Below, piece after piece: positions 12,472 through 22,220 of a DNA stretch of 64,000 bases. Origin of the DNA: Cladorrhinum sp. PSN259 (Eukaryota; Ascomycota; Sordariomycetes; Sordariales; Podosporaceae). The stretch spans positions 310,001 to 374,000 of the forward strand of contig MU867076.1 in NCBI GenBank assembly GCA_033725935.1, given 5' to 3'. The notes under the pieces are model-generated. The model worked only from the letters and a program-made list of their open reading frames with translations, had not been told where the DNA came from and made no database searches. The translations under genes were made by a program, and so were the position numbers. The stretch's first letter is position 1; every line of letters starts with the position of its first letter.

Positions 12472-12831
12472 AGTCTACAATTGATTGAAAGCTGTTGCAG
12501 TTGATCTAGAACACCTTGCTGCCCGCCCAGCATCGGCAGTAGCGATTAGCGAAGTCCTGTCGGTTGCGGGGCGGCGTGTCGTCATTGCGGGTCTGGTGGA
12601 CTGACGGAACATTGACCAATCACAGAACGCTGATTAGCTGTCGGTTGCAGCTGCCCCTCGATGCTGTGCCCCTCATTGAAAGTTCCCCGGGGCCCGAAGC
12701 CGTCGTGGTGGCATGTAGTCGTCCCATCCCCCTCTTTTGAACCGAATTCCATCCAGACCCAACTCTAAGCTGATAAATCACAATACCGACGAGACGCGCA
12801 ATTCTTCTGATACCCCTCCCGCCCGCTATAT
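12472..12831. promoter_or_regulatory. probable promoter of the Rieske/AIF-like gene
   Basis: This 360-nt gap contains an ACCAATCA element (a CCAAT box) near 12615 and a TATATA stretch at about 12827-12832 that overlaps the first possible ATG of the next gene. If the TATATA is a real TATA box, translation would begin at the second Met (12950) instead. Confidence 0.35.
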
Positions 12832-14662
12832 ATGAAGGGGCTCTACTGCGCAATCCGCATCACCACCCAAACTCAATTAATACCCCGCCGTATCACTCCG
12901 TCAACATTTGCTGTATCTCAATCATTCTCAACAGCGACGCCATACAGAATGGCACAGGAATACAAGCTGAAAGGGGTCACCTCCTTGGACCTCAAACCCG
13001 GAGAGAAGCAAGAGGTTGAAGTTGAGGGCTTGGACGCCAAGGTTCTACTTCTGAATGCCGGAGGCACCGTCCAGGCCACGGGTCCTCGGTGTACCCACTA
13101 TGGAGCGCCTCTCGTCAAGGGTGTGCTTGGTACAAATGGGAAGCTTACCTGCCCTTGGCATGGAGGTATGGTTTTACAAATATCATCCGATATCTGCCCT
13201 CGTTCCCTGTCAACATTACTGACAATGGTTGTGGTCATTAGCTTGCTTCAACGCCAAGACCGGCGACGTCGAAGATGCACCTGCCCTCGATGCCCTCCCA
13301 GTCTTCAAGACGACCCTTCGTGACGGTGCCGTTTACATCACCGGCGAGGCCGATACTATAAAGGCAGGCCACCGCAAGCCCAAGTTCAAGTGCAAGGCAG
13401 TTGGAGGAGACAAGGTGGTTGTGGTTGGTGGCGGATCTGGATGCCTTGGCACCGTCGAAGGCCTGCGCGAGAACGGCTACGAAGGTCCCATCACCGTCAT
13501 CAGTAATGAGGGTTACTACCCCATTGACCGACCGAAGCTCAGCAAGGCGCTGTTGACTGATCTCCAGAAGCTACAATGGCGTGACGAGGAGTGGTACAAG
13601 AGTGGAACCGTCGATTTTGTTCAGGAAGAGGTCACTGGCGTGGACTTTGCAACCAAGACCGTCAGCGTCAAGTCCGGTGGGAAGTTTGCTTACACCAAGC
13701 TCGTTCTCGCCACGGGTGGTACCCCCAGGTCCCTTCCTTTGCAGGGCTTCAAGGTTCTAGGCAACATCTTCACACTCCGCAACGTCCGTGACGCCGAAAA
13801 CATCAAGAAGGCTATTGGCGAGAAGAACAAGAAGATTGTCATTATTGGGTCGTCATTCATTGGTATGGAGCTTGCTGTCGCTACATCCAAGGACAACCAA
13901 GTTTCTGTTGTTGGTATGGAGAAGGTGCCCTTGGAGCGTGTACTCGGTGAAAAGGTCGGCGCCATCATCCAAACGGGTGTTGAGGGCAAGGGTGTCAAAT
14001 TCTACATGTCTGCTGGTGTCGAGAAGGCAGAGCCATCAGGTTCTGATCCATCCGTCGTGGGGTCTGTCGTTCTGAAGGACGGCACAAAGCTTGATGCCGA
14101 CCTTGTGATCCTCGGCGTTGGTGTTGCCCCTGCAACCGAGTACCTCAAGGACAACAGCGTGCTTCAGTTGGAGGAGGATGGCAGTCTGAAGGTCGACGAG
14201 TACTTCTCCGTCGTCGGGCTCAAGGACGTGTATGCCATCGGTGACATCGCCACATATCCCTACCATGGCCCTGCATCTGAGGGCAAGTATGTCCGCATTG
14301 AGCATTGGAACGTGGCTCAAAAGGCTGGCCGTATTGCAGCAGGCCACATCACCAACTCTACCAAGGCCGGTCTTCAGTCAACCTTCTTCTCCCCAGTCTT
14401 TTGGAGCGCTCTTCATGCTCAGCTTCGTTACACTGGCAACACCCAAGGCAGCGGGTTTGATGACGTGGTGATTCAGGGCAACCCGGATGAAGGAAAGTGG
14501 ATTGCATATTACACCAAGGGCGATACTGTTGTTGCCATGTCCAGTATGGGTGCTGATCCTGCCATGTCTCAGTTCGCCCAACTGTTGGAGCTCGGCAAGC
14601 TCCCAAGCAAGAAGCAGCTGCAGGATGGTCTAGACATTTTGAGCCTTGGCCCCCCGCAGTAA
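12832..14662 (+). CDS. Rieske-domain apoptosis-inducing-factor-like flavoprotein (AIFM3/Nfrl type)
   Basis: Two exons, 12832-13165 and 13242-14662, joined across a 76-nt intron, give 584 residues. The N-terminus is rich in Arg/Ser/Thr and looks like a mitochondrial presequence. A Rieske [2Fe-2S] domain follows with CTH at residues 87-89 and CPWH at 107-110. The rest is a pyridine nucleotide-disulfide oxidoreductase: KVVVVGGGSGCLG for FAD, KIVIIGSSFIGME for NAD(P)H, and a final FAD contact DVYAIGDIATYP. The predicted role is electron transfer from NAD(P)H through FAD to the Rieske centre, as in AIFM3 proteins; the partner is unknown. Start choice is open: Met at 12832 gives the presequence, Met at 12950 (MAQEYKLKG) gives a cytosolic form. 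Confidence 0.92.
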
Positions 14663-14950
14663 GGTGTTTTGCGTGTGGTGATTTCTTATCATGGGAGCTT
14701 TGGAACAATGGGGGAGGAGTGCAACCCTAACCCTTTCGCAGGCAATTTTTGGTCTCGAGGCATCTCCACTGTTTTTGTTGCACAAATTTGTTAATTTTCC
14801 AACCAAGTACACAGAAATGAATGACATGCATTGAAGCCGCAACTGGCAATTATATCAATCTTATTTGGGATGCTTTTCACTCACTGCAACATGGGAAGCC
14901 GATGAGCTTTTTTGAGATTTTCAATCATTTTTAATTCTCCACTCACTTTT

Positions 14951-16618
14951 ATGATTGCGATGCACGCCAACATTTCTCTCACCCTCACAGCCATCCTTTG
15001 GGTGTTCATTCTCACAGTTCTCCCAGTAATCGCAGTCATTATTTACAGGTTACACTTACACCCGCTGTCCCGGATCCCAGGACCCAAATTAGCAGCCATC
15101 TCCAACATCTGGCAAGCCCGCTACGTCCGAGGCGGCCGCGTCCGACACCTTGCTTTGACTTTGCATCAACAATACGGTCCGTTAGTTAGGGTAGGACCCA
15201 ACGAGATATGGGTGTGCGATGGAGTTGAGGGAGTAAAACAGGTTTACGGCGCGGTGAATGGGTGGGAGAAGAGCGAGTTTTATTGGGCTACTGCTTTGAA
15301 TAAACCTGTGGGGTGGTCATGGGATTGGAGAGAGGGTGTGAAACTGGAATGGCCCGATACACTAGATCTGTTGAGCGAGTTTGATGGGAGGAGGTACAGG
15401 ATGCAGAGGAGGGTTATTGGACCTGTTTATTCTGCCTCGAATGTTAAAAGGTACGAGAAAGGAGTTGAGGATGTGGTCGGGAGGGCGGTTGAGGAATTAA
15501 AGAGGATAGAAGGGGAGAGTGTGGATTTAAAGATGTGGATGCATATCCTCGCGGTCGAGTGTTTGGGCGAGGTGGTGTTAGGTTGGTCGCCGGGGTATAT
15601 CAAGACAAGAAGTGACGGAGGCACTAGTGGACAGAGCTATGCGGGGTGGAAGAGGAAGAGTGTTTTCGGATTATTCCCGGAGATCACGGCTTTGGGATTC
15701 TGGAGTAAAGAGGTTAGTAGGTTGTGGGCGGATTTATGGGGGGTTACATTTGTTACTCCAAAGGGATTTAAGCCGTTTTTTACTCCGGTTTATCAGAAGA
15801 GTTCGAAGCGGATTACGGGCGCTTTGCGGGAGGCGCAGGAGCCTCGGACGAAATCCGGTGGAAATATGAAGGGGAAACAGAAGGGGAATGCCAAGACGGC
15901 AGCCGAACGGCCCAGAGTTCCGGATTTGCTCATTGATCTCATCAAGTTGCATCAGTCTCGGCCGGATGAGTTTACAGAGAATTATCTACGCCGCATGGCT
16001 GTGACTAATTTTGGGGCTGGGCATGAGACGCTCTGCTCGACACTCACTGCGGTCGTTGCCATGATTGCTTCGCATCCGGAGGTACATCGGCGGGTGTGCA
16101 CCGAAGTCCGGGCGGTTAAGGACTTGAGCTATACAAAGGCAGCGATCAAGGAGGCACAGAGGCTGTGGCCTGTCATTGGCATGAGCTTAGCTAGACGGGT
16201 ACCTGCAGGAGGAAAGGGGGAGTTCGTGGCGGGATGCCACGTTCCGCCAGGGACCACGGTGGGGTGCAATCCCGTGGCACTACATCGAGATGAAGCTATC
16301 TTTGGGGCAGAAACGGAGAAATATATACCTGAAAGGTGGTTGAAATCGGGGGCTGAAGAGGACGAGGAAAGGTTGCGAGTGATGGAACGATACAACCTCA
16401 TCTACGGTGGCGGGGCCAGGACATGCCCCGGGAAATCTCTAGCCGAGATGGTCGTGCTAAAGGTCGTTACAGGGCTATTCAAAGAACTCGACATCGAAAT
16501 CGCGGTGATGCCGGAGGACGGGGAGATGCCATGCTATTTCATGGCGATGATGTCGGGAGTAACGGTGAGGTTTCGGCAGATAGGAACCGAAATCTCAAAT
16601 ACGGAGACAATTCGGTAA
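14951..16618 (+). CDS. cytochrome P450 monooxygenase
   Basis: An intronless gene of 555 residues. An N-terminal membrane anchor (about residues 5-30, SLTLTAILWVFILTVLPVI) is followed by the proline-rich hinge PLSRIPGPKLAA. The I-helix oxygen-binding motif is FGAGHETLCS, the K-helix ExxR is EAQR, and the haem loop is YGGGARTCPGKS with Cys near residue 491. It is expected on the endoplasmic reticulum, working with NADPH-P450 reductase to oxidise a small hydrophobic molecule. The substrate cannot be read from the sequence. Lysine/glycine-rich residues around 310-325 (GGNMKGKQKGNAKTA) look like an insertion in a surface loop. ATG 14951 or 14960 could be used; both give a complete anchor. Confidence 0.93.
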   Translation: MIAMHANISLTLTAILWVFILTVLPVIAVIIYRLHLHPLSRIPGPKLAAISNIWQARYVRGGRVRHLALTLHQQYGPLVRVGPNEIWVCDGVEGVKQVYGAVNGWEKSEFYWATALNKPVGWSWDWREGVKLEWPDTLDLLSEFDGRRYRMQRRVIGPVYSASNVKRYEKGVEDVVGRAVEELKRIEGESVDLKMWMHILAVECLGEVVLGWSPGYIKTRSDGGTSGQSYAGWKRKSVFGLFPEITALGFWSKEVSRLWADLWGVTFVTPKGFKPFFTPVYQKSSKRITGALREAQEPRTKSGGNMKGKQKGNAKTAAERPRVPDLLIDLIKLHQSRPDEFTENYLRRMAVTNFGAGHETLCSTLTAVVAMIASHPEVHRRVCTEVRAVKDLSYTKAAIKEAQRLWPVIGMSLARRVPAGGKGEFVAGCHVPPGTTVGCNPVALHRDEAIFGAETEKYIPERWLKSGAEEDEERLRVMERYNLIYGGGARTCPGKSLAEMVVLKVVTGLFKELDIEIAVMPEDGEMPCYFMAMMSGVTVRFRQIGTEISNTETIR

Positions 16619-17446
16619 TCACATAACGGTCATCGGTACCGAGTGGTGCGACCCAGCTTCCCGGATTTGCTAATTTTGCGGGGTGTTCCCTTGCTGTGGT
16701 TGGCTTGTTGGCCGTCTTGGTGGTTGGTGGGGGCTGAGATGGTCGTATTGGGGTTAGGGGCAAGCAGTTCAGGTCGCACAAGGGGCGCGTATCCTGTGTT
16801 TCCGGCAACTCCGTTGAAGTCTGTTTGCGGCCCGTCGCGAAGGGAATATTTTCAGGCCATCTTCTAGAAGATGCGCGTTTAGAGATAGACGGCGATACTA
16901 CGCTGAGGCTGGAGAGTCGGAGTTCAGATTCTTGTATAAAACTCTTGATATCTAGGCTGCACATTTCCCGTAGGGCTGCGTTATTTATCTCACCTCGCAC
17001 GACATGAACTCCCAGCAGCGCTGATCGTTTTGTCTGGTCACACACGCTTTTCAATTTTGTATATTTTGCCAAAACGGGGGCGGACCGCTCATCACATATA
17101 TTGCTGCGCCATCATAGGATCCTATTGGTTCTCTTCGTGACCTGCAGACCGCCCGTCTTCTACCCCACCCACCTTCTCTCTGTACTCTTGTGCATCTGGG
17201 TTCTTACCTCAACTTTGGTCGACCCGAGCACTCCGCACTCTGCATCATCCTGCACGGTCTGACTATAACGACTTTTCTCCCACAAGCTCCGAAGGGTTTC
17301 CGTGCACTAGTCGTTCTCGGCCTATCGGAACAGCCTCCGTCAGCAAGATAGGCGAGCTTGAACATTAACGTCAGCCGTCCGCTTTTTCCGAATTTCGCTG
17401 CTTAGCAGTAAGCACCAAGCTTGTGGGGTGCTGCAGGGTCGTCATC
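16619..17446. other. intergenic, probable promoter and leader of the next regulator gene
   Basis: This 828-nt stretch has no convincing coding frame. A pyrimidine-rich section around 17150-17300 just upstream of the next gene resembles a fungal core promoter. A 177-codon minus frame (16539-17072) overlaps the P450 end and lacks any domain. Confidence 0.4.
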
Positions 17447-19811
17447 ATGGACGAACCTTCAACTTCGACCCACGGCGATCTCCCTTCATCAACCACTTTC
17501 ACGGGCACTTCTAGAAGTCGCTCCGAAAGCATCGCCGAGAAAAACATGATCGTCGACTCAGATTTAGCTGGGCCCGATTCGTGGTCGTCGAGATCGCCGG
17601 TCAATAGTTTCAACACGTTTCTTACACTTATGCCACCAGATGATGGCGGTCAGTGGATCCGCACTGTTGAGCCATGGATCCTTCAAAATGTTGTCGACGA
17701 GGGATTCGTGGATTCTGCTCCGGTGTGCTATGAATCAGCTGGTCAGGAAAGCGATTCTGAGCGTTGGCCGATATTTGAGTCGATGAACGACTGGTCTTCT
17801 CGAAGCCCTGAAGCCAAGGACAGCAAGACTGCTTCAGACTCTTCCGAGTCAGGCGTCATGGAGGCTACAAGTCACAATATCGGAGCTGTCCAAACAACCA
17901 CAACTCCGGAAGCTTCCGAGTCTCACTCGCCTTGTTGGACATCCACTGACTCCTCCTCTTGGATCATCACAACTCCTGAGTCAACTCACAACTCCACAAC
18001 CTCCGATCCCAAAGATTCAACAGAACGGTTGGATGGCAGCTGTCATTTGGAAATTGACGAAGATGCTGACCGTGGGGATCCTGCAATCGACTGGACAGCC
18101 CTGCGGAGGTCAAATTCCGGGTCGGCCCCAAACAGCCGAGTACTAGGGCCCAGTCGAGTTTGGACACTGCCACCTAGAATTCGGAGAAAGAAAAAGGCTA
18201 AATCAATCATCAAAACTGCTGAGGATTTGCGCAAGAAAGGTGAAGGGAGTGAGATTCCGAAATCTGCACCACGACGACGGGGTGCATATACGGATGAACT
18301 CAAAAAGGCCAACACAGCCCTAACGCGCCAACTCAAGTCATGCATCCGATGCAGGATGAATCGTGGTCGAGTAAGCAGCTCCTTGTTTTGTCCAATCAGC
18401 CCCTGAAAATGTAAACACTAACAGACCGCCTGCAGTGTGATCCAGATCCGCTTAATACAACTGGTCCTTGTCTGACCTGCCGTCAAATGACGGGCCCTAC
18501 TCTCTGCAAGATGCCATGCTACCGGTACATTGTGACGGATGCACATCTTTATCGTGAGCAAGTGGCACCATATCAGCTATTTTCGAGACGATGGCAGTCA
18601 ATGGATATCATCGACATCCCGTCCTCGGATTGGGAATCATCTGAGATTCGGACCATCACTGTTACTCCTTCATACGTCAACGCTCCTTTCGCATTTGAGG
18701 TTAGGATGTTCCGCCCAGTTGAGGGTGACAGTCTTGAAGACCAGTGGACGAGACCTGACGGCACCATGGGCCGAGTGCGGATGCCCAATTATGCGGTGGC
18801 AGACATGCAAAAGACGGCCATGGAGATGAAGGCATTCATCGATCAGAGTATCGTCACCTTTATCAACGCCACAGTGGGTGGGCTTCATGTAGACCAGCTG
18901 CTCTGGGAGACGTACATGATGGCATTTAAGCATATTCGCGATGCTCGGGTAAGTCTATATGCTCGGTTCTTTCGCCTCCCTCTGCGCTCGAATGAATACT
19001 GACGGCTGCCCGCAGACCAAAGAGGAGCAATCCCTCCTATCCAACACATTTCGTCTCTGGACTGTTTGCCGACTTTCCAGCAATCCCTCTCGTATTTGCA
19101 GCGAGGAAAAGCTCGACTGCACCCCTGTGGACGACCCGTGTTCCCCACACTACAAGGCAGTGCCCATGCCACTGATCATGACGGCCCAGTTTGAGTGCAT
19201 CAATTACACCACTTTTCTGCGACCGTGGAGCAAGGCAGTGTTGAAGCAACTAAATGACTTGGTCCTGGCCAAGAAGAGAGAGTACTGGTTCACCATCTAC
19301 CTCTCCATGTTTGTGTTGCTTCACAGCTGCGCCATGATGACGCGGAGGGATGAAGAGTCGGCGAGGCAGTGGGCGATGAAGGTATGCTTTTCCCTCCTAA
19401 CGCCACCAGATCCCAAAACTGACACTCTGTGACAGACCAAATATGCAAACCCAGAAGCTATCAGAGCCCATCACAGTGGCGCTCAGACGATGCTGGCGCA
19501 CTTCCACTTCATCAACAAGGGGGTCTTGCCGTTTTCACTTCCGCACACAGAGGCTGGGAGGAAGGAGCTTGCCAAAGCCGCGGAACTGACCGAGGAGCAA
19601 GTTGAGTTTGTACTGCGGACATCAAAGTTTATTAGGGATCCACTCAGGGGTAAGTTACTCTCCCAGCCGTGATAAATGCCCGACTTTGAAGTTCTGACAC
19701 CTTGTAGCCGCGGAGATGAGACGTCAAAGAGACAATCTCGAAGTTGGCAGCGATCTCTACTGGGTTTCTATGCTGTACGATGTAGACTGGAAGCCACAGG
19801 AGAATGACTGA
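17447..19811 (+). CDS. Zn2Cys6-like transcription factor with internal zinc cluster
   Basis: Five exons: 17447-18370, 18436-18948, 19016-19381, 19436-19649, 19708-19811; 706 residues. The first 250 residues are Ser/Thr/Asp/Glu-rich and likely disordered. A basic region with RIRRKKKAK leads to the cluster SCIRCRMNRGRC...CLTC (Cys at 299, 302, 309, 320, 323, 332, spacing CX2CX6CX10CX2CX8C). Placing the cluster mid-protein after a long acidic region is the pattern of an ascomycete-specific group of C6 proteins, unlike Gal4. The intron at 18371-18435 falls exactly before the third Cys codon. The C-terminal half carries regular helices (MKAFIDQSIVTFIN) of unknown fold. It is a nuclear regulator; its targets are unknown. 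Confidence 0.85.
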
Positions 19812-20111
19812 TCAAGTTTATTGAGTCAAGGTGATCTAAGGATTGTTCTATTGATCTATCTATCTTTGCCGCGAGGCGATGTGTAGGGAAAGAAAATGAG
19901 CAAAAAAAAAGAAACCCAAAAAAAAACCACCGGAAATGACAGTCTATCTATATGGGCCTCCGTGTACTTGGCCGATCGGAACAAAAAAAAACCAAAGCCA
20001 ACACAAAAGGAAAGTCTATCGCAACCATAAAAAAGCCAAATCAACAAAAAAAAACCCCCCACAACAAAGGAGACTACATCGAATCAGAAACCATCGCCTT
20101 CAACCACCCGC
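19812..20111. other. A-rich intergenic stretch
   Basis: Between convergent genes, with several runs of 6-9 adenines between 19900 and 20060. It probably contains the two 3' UTRs and polyadenylation signals; no gene seen. Confidence 0.5.
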
Positions 20112-21413
20112 TCAGTCACAGCTGCCGCCGGTATTCATGATCCTCCCGGTAGTAGGATGCCTCAGCGGAGCCATATCCCAGTGCTTGCCTCTGCTCTCGT
20201 CCTCCTCCTCAAAAACCCTGGCCCAGGCCAGCCTCAACGGCCTCGGCAGATTCCAGCACATGCCCTCGTCGTTATTCAGCCAAATCCTCACGAGGTGCCG
20301 CGGCTTGCTGCCCTGGACGTTCTCAAACGCCTCCCTGCGATGCAGCAGGCCCAGGTTGTTAACGAACCGGATGTCGCCTCTCTCCATGCGGGGCTTGATC
20401 TCGTGCTTCTTGGCGATGAAGTGCACCGCATCCAGCGCCTCGGCTTGGGCCTCCGTCAGCCCGGGTATGTTCTTGCTGCGGGGAGTGAAGGGCGCGTGCC
20501 CGACGAGCAGGCGGCGGGAAAAGGAGGTGACGAGCTTGTCGTCGTGGTAGTACATGAGTGCGCGGCGATAAAAGGCGGGGTCGCGGCCGTACGTGTCGAA
20601 AGGCCAGTCTGGCGCGGCCAGGGTGTGGATCAAGTCGGGACGGGTGGACGCGAGTTCGTTGTACACCGTCCAGGCCGAGGCGAAGACGCTGCGTCCGCCG
20701 GAGGAGGCCAGCTCCTGCGTGAAGAGGCAGAGAGTGTCGGTGACGGTGTCGGTGTGGAACGGCTTGTCGGACGAGTAGATGTTGTCAAACTCGGTCGAGG
20801 CCTCGTCCCCGCGCTGCATGACGTGGATCAGCATGCTGCCCCGCTGGTCTTGACGACCGCGCCGGGCGGCGATGTAGGAGGAGATGCCGAGGTAGATTGT
20901 TGTGAGGTCGGCGAGGGCGTAGTCGTCGGGGTTCAGGCCGCGGACGACGTGGAAGCCCTTGCCAAAGTAGATGTCCTTGCAGATCTGCGAGAGGCGTTTG
21001 CCGAGCCGAGGTAGGGGGAAGTTGTCCTTGTTGACTTTTTGGCTGTCCAGACCTGATCCCTTGAAGTAGGAGAGGGCGAGGAGGAGCTCGGCCTTGTCGG
21101 CTTCGGTGAGGTGGTAGACGTATTCTTCTTCGTTGGGGAAGGAGTTGGAAGACCAGATGAGGGGGCCTGTGAGCTTGGTGGGCCAGCCGTCGGGGACCGA
21201 GGTGGGGAGGTTGCCCGCTTTGAGGCGGGCTTCAGAGCGGGCTCTGAACTTGGCTTCGTCGACGTCGTATTGGATGTCGGCGTATTTACCTTGGGCGTTG
21301 GCGCGGGCTTCAGCTTCAGCTTGTTCGAGGCGGATGCGGTCGATGTTGAAGCGAGCGCGGAGACCCTGGGAGTAATAAGGGGGAGGCGTCGAAGATTGGA
21401 AGGCCATTGCCAT
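20112..21413 (-). CDS. TauD/TfdA-family Fe(II)/2-oxoglutarate dioxygenase
   Basis: A single exon of 433 residues. The iron-binding facial triad is visible: H-x-D in KPFHTDTVTD near residue 220 and the distal His in GLLHRREAFE near residue 355, followed by the 2-oxoglutarate Arg in RHLVRIWL. The N-terminal 70 residues (EQAEAEARANAQGKY) form a helix typical of fungal members. It probably hydroxylates a small organic acid or amine using O2 and 2-oxoglutarate in the cytosol; related fungal proteins are often annotated as taurine dioxygenases, which is not proven here. The start at 21413 gives MAMAF; the Met at 21407 is an equal alternative. Confidence 0.9.
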   Translation of the reverse strand: MAMAFQSSTPPPYYSQGLRARFNIDRIRLEQAEAEARANAQGKYADIQYDVDEAKFRARSEARLKAGNLPTSVPDGWPTKLTGPLIWSSNSFPNEEEYVYHLTEADKAELLLALSYFKGSGLDSQKVNKDNFPLPRLGKRLSQICKDIYFGKGFHVVRGLNPDDYALADLTTIYLGISSYIAARRGRQDQRGSMLIHVMQRGDEASTEFDNIYSSDKPFHTDTVTDTLCLFTQELASSGGRSVFASAWTVYNELASTRPDLIHTLAAPDWPFDTYGRDPAFYRRALMYYHDDKLVTSFSRRLLVGHAPFTPRSKNIPGLTEAQAEALDAVHFIAKKHEIKPRMERGDIRFVNNLGLLHRREAFENVQGSKPRHLVRIWLNNDEGMCWNLPRPLRLAWARVFEEEDESRGKHWDMAPLRHPTTGRIMNTGGSCD

Positions 21414-21971
21414 TGCTTATGTGTCGGAAGGATGCGGGAAGATGGTGGTTAGACGCTTGCTGTAGGGCTGAGAAGGATGCAGGAGTTGTGAGTGATGGCG
21501 GGAATAGCTTTCCAAGAGGACGGTACCGGACTTGTCTTATACTTTTCTCGAGCGTCTATTTCCACGCTGGCGCCGTCGTATTCTCGTCCTCCCTAACCAA
21601 TCGCCATCGGAAGCTAGCTGAATTCACCTGGCAGTTGGCTAGTGCCATTTGGGGATTTTTCTTTTGTCAGAATCACACCTCAGAGAAACGATTCTTTCCT
21701 GATTGGGATCATGTTTGTTTATCATAGCCCTTCCTGATCGTCAAACTTTACCGATGTTCGAGAAATTTGACGGCAGCAAAGTGAACTGACACGAAAGGCA
21801 AGAAGAACCTGGTAGTCCCGCACAAACTGACAGGTTACAAGCTATTATTGCATCGGATCCCATCTGATATCAGCCAAGATTTGCTCTGTTCAACTTGATA
21901 TAACCCCATTGGGCGAAACACCGCGCACTGCTCGGTGCTATCTTCCGAGGCTCGAGTCGGATGTCTTCAGA

Positions 21972-22220
21972 ATGTCCTACCTGGAGATTACCGCCGGCGT
22001 CCAACAGGTTCTTGCCACCCTGTACGACTCTCAAAACAAGTCTGACTACAAAATGAGCTTTGCGATGAGCTATTTGGGGGCACAACTGAGAAGGATTTCT
22101 GGATACAAGTCGAAGCCAGAGGAAATACCGACCTCTGGGCTCATCACGATCATCGTTGACCCCAGGGAAATAGATCACCAATCAAACTACGAACTCCAGT
22201 TCTCACCGGTTGAGGCTTGA
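21972..22220 (+). CDS. small hypothetical protein
   Basis: An 82-codon frame, MSYLEITAGVQQVLATLYDS..., with balanced composition and a conserved-looking helix-strand pattern. The frame is open further upstream without an ATG, so it may be the last exon or a relic of a longer gene. I do not recognise it. It lies about 0.6 kb upstream of the divergent dioxygenase gene. Confidence 0.35.
   Translation: MSYLEITAGVQQVLATLYDSQNKSDYKMSFAMSYLGAQLRRISGYKSKPEEIPTSGLITIIVDPREIDHQSNYELQFSPVEA

Noticed and set aside
16539..17072. 177-codon minus-strand frame after the P450
   Set aside because: It overlaps the end of the P450 coding sequence and has no domain or splice support.
20157..21014. 285-codon plus-strand frame
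   Set aside because: Antisense to the TauD-type dioxygenase, whose catalytic residues are on the minus strand.
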